Source: Chlamydiia bacterium (GTDB taxonomy: Bacteria; Chlamydiota; Chlamydiia; Chlamydiales; Simkaniaceae). From it: a stretch of DNA of 11,484 nucleotides. Below the pieces are notes generated by a model. The model was not told where the DNA came from. It was given only the letters and a program-made list of their open reading frames with translations, and made no database searches. The stretch lies in assembly GCA_020440405.1 (NCBI GenBank), contig JAGROF010000148.1, positions 1 through 11,484 of the forward strand, written 5' to 3'. Shown in pieces: positions 1 to 5,427 of the stretch. Numbering within the stretch: the first letter of the stretch is position 1; the number at the start of each line of letters is the position of its first letter. A program made the position numbers and the translations under genes.

Positions 1-135
1 ATGTTAAAAAAGCTTTTGAGGCGAGACCAGTTGTGAAACTCGGCAAATCCTCAGAGAAAAAGTTCTTTTTTTCTTCCCTAATCTCTATAAATTCTTGTGG
101 TCGTTTACAATCTCATTATTTTAATCCGGAGTTTC

Positions 136-1722
136 ATGTCATCACAAAAAAGTGAAGAGTTTAGCCGTTGGCGCTTATATTTATGGCCGATCCATCGCTG
201 GGAGATCAGGAAGTTCGTTCCTCTGCTAGTTCTCTATGCATTGATCTGCTTTAATTATAGCCTTCTTAAGGCTGCAAAAGATGCCCTTGTCATCACAGCA
301 AACTCCTCTGGAGCAGCGGTGATTCCCTTTATTAAGATCTGGGTGATCCTGCCTATGGCTCTTCTTGTCACCTATCTCTTCACGCGTCTGTTTAACCGTT
401 TTTCTCAAGAGAAAGTTTTTTACATTATGATTGGGACATTTTTGTCCTTTTTTGCCTTCTTTGCTCTTGTACTATACCCCCTGAAAGACGTGATTCACCC
501 CCATGGAATTTGTGATCAACTTGAAGCAATTGTTCCGAAATTTCAAGGACTCATCGCTGTATTTCGAAACTGGTCGTTTACCCTCTTTTATGTGATGTCA
601 GAGCTATGGGGAACAGCCATTATGTCTGTTCTTTTCTGGACCTTTGCGAATGAAATCATGACGGTCAAAGATGCCAAGCGGTTCTATGGAATCTTAGGAG
701 TGGGTGCCAATCTTTCCGCTGTTTTCGCAGGAGAAATCGCCATTCTTGTTTCAGGCCAATTATTCGATCTTTCCTTCATTTTCGGAGCCGATGCCTGGGG
801 ACAAAGCTTGGGCCTTGTGACGACCATTGTTATCTTTACAGGGCTTCTCTCCATTGGAATTTTTAGATGGTACAATCGCTCTGTCGTTCGGCGGGATCCT
901 GAGATGCAAGAAGAACATGTGAAAAACCAAAATGAGCGGAAGAAAGTGAAAATGGGAATGCGTAAGAGCTTTTCCTATCTTGCCAAGTCAAAATACCTTC
1001 TCTGCATTGCCGTTCTTGTGATTGGTTTCAATGTCGCTATTAATATGATTGAAATCATTTGGAAAGATCAAATCAGCTTCCTCTATCCCAATCCTAACGA
1101 CTATAATGCATATATGGGAAAAGTTTTAAAATCGATTGGGTTCCTTTCAACCTTTATTGCTGTCTTTGTCAGTGGTAATATGATTCGAAAGATGGGGTGG
1201 ACATTTAGCGCGTTGATTACCCCCGTTGCCCTTTTAATCACAGGCATTTTCTTTTTTAGCATTCTCCTCTTTAAAAATAATCCCTCTTTACTCTCCTGGA
1301 GCACTGCGCTAGGATTCACCCCTTTAGCCTTAGGGGTTTTATTTGGAACAGTTCAAAATGTCTTCTCTAGAGCTTGTAAATACACCCTCTTTGATGCAAC
1401 CAAAGAGATTTCCTTTATTCCTCTCAGTTCAGAATCTAAGTTTAAAGGAAAAGCTGCTATCGATGGGGTAGGCTCTCGCTTAGGAAAAACGGGAGGATCC
1501 ATTGTTCATGGCGGCCTCCTGATGTTCTTTGGAAGCGTGTCGTCAAGTACTCCTTTTGTTGGGGTTTTCCTTCTCTTTGTTGTTCTAGGATGGATCATTG
1601 CTGCGCAGTCTCTCGGCCGTCAATTTAACCGTCTGACAAAGCAAGACGAGAAAATCGACCTCGAAGAAAAGGAATTGGCTACAGCTCAAAATACACCGAC
1701 CCAAAGGGTCTCTGCGACATAA
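136..1722 (+). CDS. npt: Tlc/NTT-family nucleotide transporter (ATP/ADP translocase family)
   Basis: Polytopic inner-membrane carrier that imports host nucleotides, by ATP/ADP exchange or by proton-linked uptake of several nucleotides. The 528-residue product has the family length and about 12 hydrophobic segments. Visible family blocks are WPIH (17-20), LLKAAKDALVITA (43-55), IPFIKIW (63-69), SELWG (155-159), FANE (170-173), MIEIIWK (304-310), YPNPNDYNAYMG (317-328), KFKGKAAID (435-443) and GKTGG (450-454). The charged residues known to be essential in plant plastid NTT1 appear present (Lys48, Glu156, Glu306, and a Lys in the KGKAAID/GKTGG region). I chose the ATG at 136, after GGAG at 128-131, over a GTG at 97, because the product then starts just before the conserved WPIH block. 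LLKAAKD, not the LRDTKD of Chlamydia Npt1, plus its position near sppA/polA, suggests the Npt2-like branch. Substrate is inferred, not shown. Confidence 0.95.
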   Translation: MSSQKSEEFSRWRLYLWPIHRWEIRKFVPLLVLYALICFNYSLLKAAKDALVITANSSGAAVIPFIKIWVILPMALLVTYLFTRLFNRFSQEKVFYIMIGTFLSFFAFFALVLYPLKDVIHPHGICDQLEAIVPKFQGLIAVFRNWSFTLFYVMSELWGTAIMSVLFWTFANEIMTVKDAKRFYGILGVGANLSAVFAGEIAILVSGQLFDLSFIFGADAWGQSLGLVTTIVIFTGLLSIGIFRWYNRSVVRRDPEMQEEHVKNQNERKKVKMGMRKSFSYLAKSKYLLCIAVLVIGFNVAINMIEIIWKDQISFLYPNPNDYNAYMGKVLKSIGFLSTFIAVFVSGNMIRKMGWTFSALITPVALLITGIFFFSILLFKNNPSLLSWSTALGFTPLALGVLFGTVQNVFSRACKYTLFDATKEISFIPLSSESKFKGKAAIDGVGSRLGKTGGSIVHGGLLMFFGSVSSSTPFVGVFLLFVVLGWIIAAQSLGRQFNRLTKQDEKIDLEEKELATAQNTPTQRVSAT

Positions 1723-1737
1723 CCTACGGATCATTTC

Positions 1738-2376
1738 ATGGAATCCATTATCCATTTTATTGTTGAAAATAGCTCTTATGCGCCTGGAATTATCTTTATT
1801 CTTATCCTCCTAGCTGGGCTCAACATTCCCATTAGTATCGATGTGATCATGGTCTTAACAGCGTTTTTAGCAGCTACTCTGATTCCGGAGCATACCACAA
1901 CGCTTTTCATCAGCATTTTGCTAAGCACCTACTTTTCAGCAATGCTCTGTTATTGGGTAGGGCGCACAGTAGGGATTAAGCTTCTCAAGTGGCGTTATTT
2001 TTCCAAGCTTCTTCCCAAAGAGCGCCTTGAGAAAGTCGGAAAATTTTATGAAAAGTATGGTCTTTTGACTCTCTTGATTGGGCGTTTTATTCCTTTTGGA
2101 GTACGTAATTGCATCTTCATGACAACAGGGATGAGTAAATCAAATTTTCGAAAATTTATCCTGCGAGATGCCCTGGCCTGTTCCATCTGGGCAAGCGTTT
2201 GCTTTTTCGCCTTCTACCACCTGGGACAAAACTATGAAACCCTGCTTTCAAAGGTAAAAACGGCAAATCTTTTTATATTTTTAGGTTTCGGTGTGACGGT
2301 AATTACCCTAGTCTGGTATAAGAAATATAGGAAAAAACAATCTCGTCTAACCGACAAATCAAGGCTAGATAGATAG
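1738..2376 (+). CDS. DedA/VTT-family membrane protein
   Basis: Integral membrane protein of 212 residues, the usual DedA length. The family is linked to lipid scrambling or flipping (undecaprenyl phosphate, phosphatidylethanolamine) and envelope homeostasis. The diagnostic block is at 115-133, GRFIPFGVRNCIFMTTGMS, with the conserved Arg-Pro/Arg/Gly pattern after FYEKYG (103-108). Hydrophobic stretches at about 15-48, 54-75, 109-131, 143-163 and 177-193 fit re-entrant and transmembrane helices, and the C-terminus is basic (YKKYRKKQSR). The ATG at 1738 follows a weak GGA Shine-Dalgarno 7 bases upstream, 15 bases after the nucleotide transporter stop. It precedes a phospholipid synthase by 26 bases, so a membrane-lipid role fits the context, but the transported lipid is unknown. 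From memory, Chlamydia trachomatis lacks a gene at this point between npt2 and pgsA. Confidence 0.88.
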   Translation: MESIIHFIVENSSYAPGIIFILILLAGLNIPISIDVIMVLTAFLAATLIPEHTTTLFISILLSTYFSAMLCYWVGRTVGIKLLKWRYFSKLLPKERLEKVGKFYEKYGLLTLLIGRFIPFGVRNCIFMTTGMSKSNFRKFILRDALACSIWASVCFFAFYHLGQNYETLLSKVKTANLFIFLGFGVTVITLVWYKKYRKKQSRLTDKSRLDR

Positions 2377-2402
2377 GAACACAAGGCTTAAGACTTAGTA
2401 TA

Positions 2403-2909
2403 ATGTTAAATCCTCCAAATAGCATCTCTTTTATGAGAGCTCCTTTGGCTCTTCTTTTTATCATCGACCAGCCCATCTTTCGAACCGTTGTCATTGGTCT
2501 AGCTATGCTTTCGGACTGTATCGATGGGTATTTGGCGCGCCGCTATCATTTCACCTCAAGGTTTGGGGCTGTTCTTGATCCTCTCATGGACAAATTCTTT
2601 GTTTATGTCGTCTTAGCTGTCCTCCTGTTTGAAGACCAAATCCTCCCTTGGCAAGCCGCGACAATGCTGTCCCGCGACTTTTTTCTTTTCCTCTTCCTTT
2701 CCTATCTTGGAATTACAGGGGCATGGAGAAACCTTGAAATCAAAGCGATCCGCTGGGGAAAAGTCACGACAGCCGCGCAATTTTGCGCTCTCATTGCGAT
2801 TGTATTAAAAATTTCATTCCCTCCTCAGCTTTTTTTCCTCTTTATTCTTTTTGGATGCCTAGCTTTTGTTGAACTTCTCCAGTTCAAAAAACGCGCTTCT
2901 TCTCATTAA
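2403..2909 (+). CDS. pgsA: CDP-alcohol phosphatidyltransferase, PgsA type
   Basis: Membrane enzyme that transfers a phosphatidyl group from CDP-diacylglycerol to an alcohol, most likely glycerol 3-phosphate, giving phosphatidylglycerophosphate. The full CDP-alcohol phosphotransferase motif is present: Asp38, Asp41, Gly42, Ala45, Arg46, Gly55, Asp59 and Asp63 in the spacing DxxDGxxAR(x8)GxxxDxxxD. The N-terminus NPPNSISFMRAPLALLF matches the PgsA opening (PN-x-hydrophobic-S/T-x-x-R), which fixes the ATG at 2403 even though no good Shine-Dalgarno precedes it. At 168 residues it is slightly shorter than typical PgsA (about 180-200). Phosphatidylserine synthase or another family member is possible, but the N-terminal signature and the matching chlamydial position next to npt favour PgsA. 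It lies 17 bases ahead of the SDF transporter and probably shares its message. Confidence 0.88.
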   Translation: MLNPPNSISFMRAPLALLFIIDQPIFRTVVIGLAMLSDCIDGYLARRYHFTSRFGAVLDPLMDKFFVYVVLAVLLFEDQILPWQAATMLSRDFFLFLFLSYLGITGAWRNLEIKAIRWGKVTTAAQFCALIAIVLKISFPPQLFFLFILFGCLAFVELLQFKKRASSH

Positions 2910-2926
2910 TCTTTAGCCCTGTTATC

Positions 2927-4147
2927 ATGTTTCCAATGAAAAAAAATCGCTTTAACTTTTGGATGCTCCTTGCTCTTTTAGGGGGAGGGATCATCGGATT
3001 CATCGACCTTCCTTTTGCACAGCGGGCAGCAGAAGTTTTGAGCAAGCTGTTCATCAACATGCTCAAGCTCATCAGCCTGCCCATGATTTTTCTCGCCATT
3101 GTGTCGACACTGACGCGGATGAACTCACTCAGCGAAGCGGGAACGCTTCTAAAGAAGATTTTAAAGTATACCATTGCCACAACATTGATTGCCGCAACCA
3201 TCGGAATGGTGCTTTTTCTTATCATCCACCCCGTAAAGTTAGGAATGACAGAGGGAGAGGTGGTCCCCACGCAAGGGAGTTATCTTACATTCTTAATTAA
3301 AATTATCCCCGAAAATCCGATTGAACCCTTTTTAGAAAATAATGTCTTAGGAATGGCTTTTCTTGCCGCTATTTTCAGTATCGCCGTCTTAAAGCTTCCT
3401 CGAAATCAAGGGGATTTACTGAGAGACTTTTTTGGAGCCTCATTTGCGGCGCTTCTTAAAATCACCTCTGCGCTCATCCATTTAATGCCAATTGGGATCC
3501 TTGCCTTTACTATTCAGTTTGTGCATAGCATGAAGGGGAGTGGAGAACAATTGCAGCAACTGATTCTTTATGGGTTATGCGTGATTGGAGCCAATCTAAT
3601 TCAAGGCTTCATTGTTCTCCCCCTCCTTGTCAAATTGAAGGGAGGATCTCCTTTGCGCACGGCGCGTGCCATGCTTCCTGCTCTAACGATGGCCTTTTTC
3701 TCAAAATCTTCTAATGCGACCCTCCCTCTCGCTTTAGATTGTGCAAAAAACCGTTTAGGCGTTTCTGATAAAACAGCAAGCTTTAGCCTTCCTCTCTGCT
3801 CGATCATCAACATGAACGGATGCGCAGCCTTCATCTTAATCACTCTCTTTTTTGTCTGTGGCTCACAAGGAATTGTATTTTCCCCGATGCAAATGATCCC
3901 CTGGGTTTTCCTTGCTTCTTTTGCCGCCATTGGAAACGCTGGGGTCCCCATGGGATGTTTTTTCCTCACCACGGCTTTCTTAATCGGCATGGGCGTGCCT
4001 GTTGAAATGATGGGAATTATTCTTCCCCTTTATTCTCTATTCGACATGGTTGAAACAGCTCTCAATGTCTGGTCAGATAGTTGTATCACCGCTGTTGTTG
4101 ACCAAGAAGTCAAAGATGCAACAGTCCCACAAAACGTCACTATTTAA
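2927..4147 (+). CDS. SDF-family amino acid/dicarboxylate:cation symporter
   Basis: Secondary transporter of the glutamate-transporter fold (dicarboxylate/amino acid:cation symporter family). The 406 residues carry the expected landmarks: a Ser-rich hairpin SSNATLP (261-267), NMNG in place of NMDG (295-298), a second hairpin GNAGVPMG (336-343) and the last-helix motif DMVETALNVWSD (373-384). In archaeal GltPh and acidic amino acid transporters this helix carries an Arg that holds the substrate side-chain carboxylate; here the aligned residue is Glu376. From memory the Ser/Thr transporter SstT also has ETALN, so a neutral amino acid is a better guess than glutamate or a dicarboxylate. Start may be the ATG at 2927 or the ATG at 2936; neither has a clear Shine-Dalgarno. 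It is the last gene of the membrane block. Confidence 0.9.
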   Translation: MFPMKKNRFNFWMLLALLGGGIIGFIDLPFAQRAAEVLSKLFINMLKLISLPMIFLAIVSTLTRMNSLSEAGTLLKKILKYTIATTLIAATIGMVLFLIIHPVKLGMTEGEVVPTQGSYLTFLIKIIPENPIEPFLENNVLGMAFLAAIFSIAVLKLPRNQGDLLRDFFGASFAALLKITSALIHLMPIGILAFTIQFVHSMKGSGEQLQQLILYGLCVIGANLIQGFIVLPLLVKLKGGSPLRTARAMLPALTMAFFSKSSNATLPLALDCAKNRLGVSDKTASFSLPLCSIINMNGCAAFILITLFFVCGSQGIVFSPMQMIPWVFLASFAAIGNAGVPMGCFFLTTAFLIGMGVPVEMMGIILPLYSLFDMVETALNVWSDSCITAVVDQEVKDATVPQNVTI

Positions 4148-4191
4148 GAGTTTATTTAAAGAAAGCCTGAAGTTTATCAAAGCTAATATAA

Positions 4192-4252
4192 TGAATCACA
4201 GAGAAAAAAGAATAAAAAACATCTCTGTGTCCTCTGTGCTCTCGGTGGTTCA
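4192..4252. repeat. Short dispersed repeat, copy 1
   Basis: This intergenic element shares most of its length with an inverted copy at 11408-11463. Bases 4195-4213 (atcacagagaaaaaagaat) match the reverse complement of 11445-11463 exactly, and 4223-4250 match the reverse complement of 11408-11435 exactly. The 9-base spacers between these arms differ (4214-4222 versus 11436-11444). The outer ends form an imperfect inverted repeat: 4192-4203 TGAATCACAGAG against 4241-4252 CTCGGTGGTTCA, 10 of 12 pairing, with two more pairs outward. No coding capacity is seen. It may be a palindromic REP/MITE-like element. Confidence 0.8.
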
Positions 4253-4331
4253 TTTAAGATTCCGGGCTGTCTTTAACTGACTTTAGGGCAGTGGTTGAAG
4301 CAAATTAGCCTCTTCGGTAAGATAAGGGAAT

Positions 4332-4337
4332 TATAAT
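4332..4337 (+). promoter_or_regulatory. Candidate -10 box for the sppA-polA-coaE-rho operon
   Basis: A perfect TATAAT lies 19 bases before the sppA start codon, at the end of the only long gap in the window. No good -35 box is found at 16-18 bases upstream (best is cctctt-like); TTGAAG at 4295-4300 is too far. A start near 4344 would give a leader of about 13 bases that still includes the AGGGAAA Shine-Dalgarno at 4347-4353. The position is right, but this is an unaided hexamer match. Confidence 0.35.
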
Positions 4338-4356
4338 CTTTATTTCAGGGAAAGTT

Positions 4357-5427
4357 ATGGAAGTGAAGCGTGAATCGATTTTCGTATCGGCTGTTCGTTC
4401 TTTTTGCAATGTCTTTGCAGGGTTTATTGGAATTCTTGTTGGAGTGATTGTCATTGGTATTATCGTGGCTGTACTCTCAAAGCCGCAGATGGTTTCTGAT
4501 AAAACTCAAATGATTATCGCAGCAGATGCCGATGGCAATCGCTCGCTTCTCTCTCACTCAGCCCCTGTCATTCTTAGAATCAATATCCACGGGGTCATTG
4601 GATCAAAAGATCTCAATACAAAGACCATGCAAGCGCAGCTACTTGATTCCCGTGATGGATTCTTAAAAGATAACCGGGTGAAAGGAATCCTCCTTCATAT
4701 CGACAGCCCTGGAGGCGTTGCGTTTGATGGGCATCAGATCTATCAAGCCCTGATAGACTATAAGGAAAAGTACAAGGTTCCTGTCTATGCCTATGTCAAT
4801 GGCCTTTGTGCTTCCGCAGCCTACTTTATTGCCTGTAGTGCAGACAAAATTTACTCCCCTCCTGTGGGAATGATTGGCTCTGTAGGTGCTTTACTCGGCC
4901 CAAATTTTAATTTTGCAGGCCTCATGGAAAGATATGGAGTAAAGGAGCTCACGATTACGGAAGGGAAAGACAAAGATATGCTCAGCCCCTATCGGGAATG
5001 GAAACCTGGAGAAGCCCAATCCCTCAAAGACATTGTGGCTAGCGACTATGAGCTTTTTGTGGAACTGGTCACAAAGGCGCGCCCACGGCTTAGCAAGTCT
5101 AAGCTCATCAATGAGTACGGCGCCCAGGTCTATAATCCCATTAAGGCTCAAGAATATGGATACATTGACGACGGAAATAGTAGTTACAGTCAAACCTTGG
5201 TAGCCCTCGTCAAAGAGGCTGGGATCGACGAAGAATACCAAGTGGTTGAATTGAAAGTCCTCCGTCCGGTATTATCTGATCTCATTGAAGGGAAATCCCC
5301 GATCTTAACCGGCATGATGAAACACGAACTCTCCCTCCCTACCGAGCTCAGCCCTGAACTGAATAACCGCCCTCTCTATCTGTTCTCTCCAGCCCTTCAA
5401 TGGAGTGCAAATCATGACACACGGTAA
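4357..5427 (+). CDS. sppA: Signal peptide peptidase SppA/SohB-type S49 serine peptidase
   Basis: Membrane-anchored serine peptidase of family S49 that cleaves leftover signal peptides and other membrane peptides. One N-terminal membrane anchor is visible at about 18-41. The core follows: ILLHIDSPGG (111-120), VPVYAYVNGLCASAAYFIA (141-159) with the likely nucleophile Ser153, GMIGSVGA (171-178), and GKDKDMLSPYR (203-213) with Lys206 aligning to the catalytic lysine of the short (36 kDa) SppA enzymes. At 356 residues it is the single-domain form, not the long tandem-domain E. coli SppA. A good Shine-Dalgarno (AGGG at 4347-4350) sits 6 bases before the ATG. Its stop overlaps the polA start by one base (TAATG). 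The Chlamydia gene at this position is usually labelled sohB, so either name could apply. Confidence 0.92.
   Translation: MEVKRESIFVSAVRSFCNVFAGFIGILVGVIVIGIIVAVLSKPQMVSDKTQMIIAADADGNRSLLSHSAPVILRINIHGVIGSKDLNTKTMQAQLLDSRDGFLKDNRVKGILLHIDSPGGVAFDGHQIYQALIDYKEKYKVPVYAYVNGLCASAAYFIACSADKIYSPPVGMIGSVGALLGPNFNFAGLMERYGVKELTITEGKDKDMLSPYREWKPGEAQSLKDIVASDYELFVELVTKARPRLSKSKLINEYGAQVYNPIKAQEYGYIDDGNSSYSQTLVALVKEAGIDEEYQVVELKVLRPVLSDLIEGKSPILTGMMKHELSLPTELSPELNNRPLYLFSPALQWSANHDTR

Noticed and set aside
55..73. A-rich/T-rich inverted repeat that could be a terminator of an upstream gene
   Set aside because: The stem is made almost only of A-T pairs and would be unstable; it is most likely base composition.
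86..91. TATAAA as a -10 box for the nucleotide transporter gene
   Set aside because: Good hexamer and position, but the sequence 17 bases upstream (ttcttt) matches a -35 box poorly and the region is generally AT-rich.
3..155. Open frame of about 50 codons entering from the left edge, possible 3' end of an upstream gene
   Set aside because: It is Ser/Phe/Lys-rich with no recognisable domain end, and it overlaps the nucleotide transporter start by 20 bases. An open run this long is not rare by chance.
2399..2404. Perfect TATAAT just before pgsA
   Set aside because: It overlaps the ATG start codon, so a message from it would start inside the gene and lose the conserved PgsA N-terminus.
3601..3990. 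Antisense open frame of 129 codons within the SDF transporter gene
   Set aside because: It is the reverse image of a well-supported membrane protein gene, very rich in Lys/Arg/Pro with no recognisable domain; similar antisense frames at 2884-3270, 5412-5798 and 9108-9425 were dropped for the same reason.
4050..4280. Forward frame of 76 codons overlapping the end of the SDF transporter and the repeat
   Set aside because: It is out of frame within the transporter, then reads through the repeat; no domain, Shine-Dalgarno or plausible protein features.
4148..4356. Search of the largest gene-free gap for a tRNA, small RNA or riboswitch
   Set aside because: No cloverleaf, conserved riboswitch core or further hairpin is seen beyond the repeat copy and the candidate -10 box.
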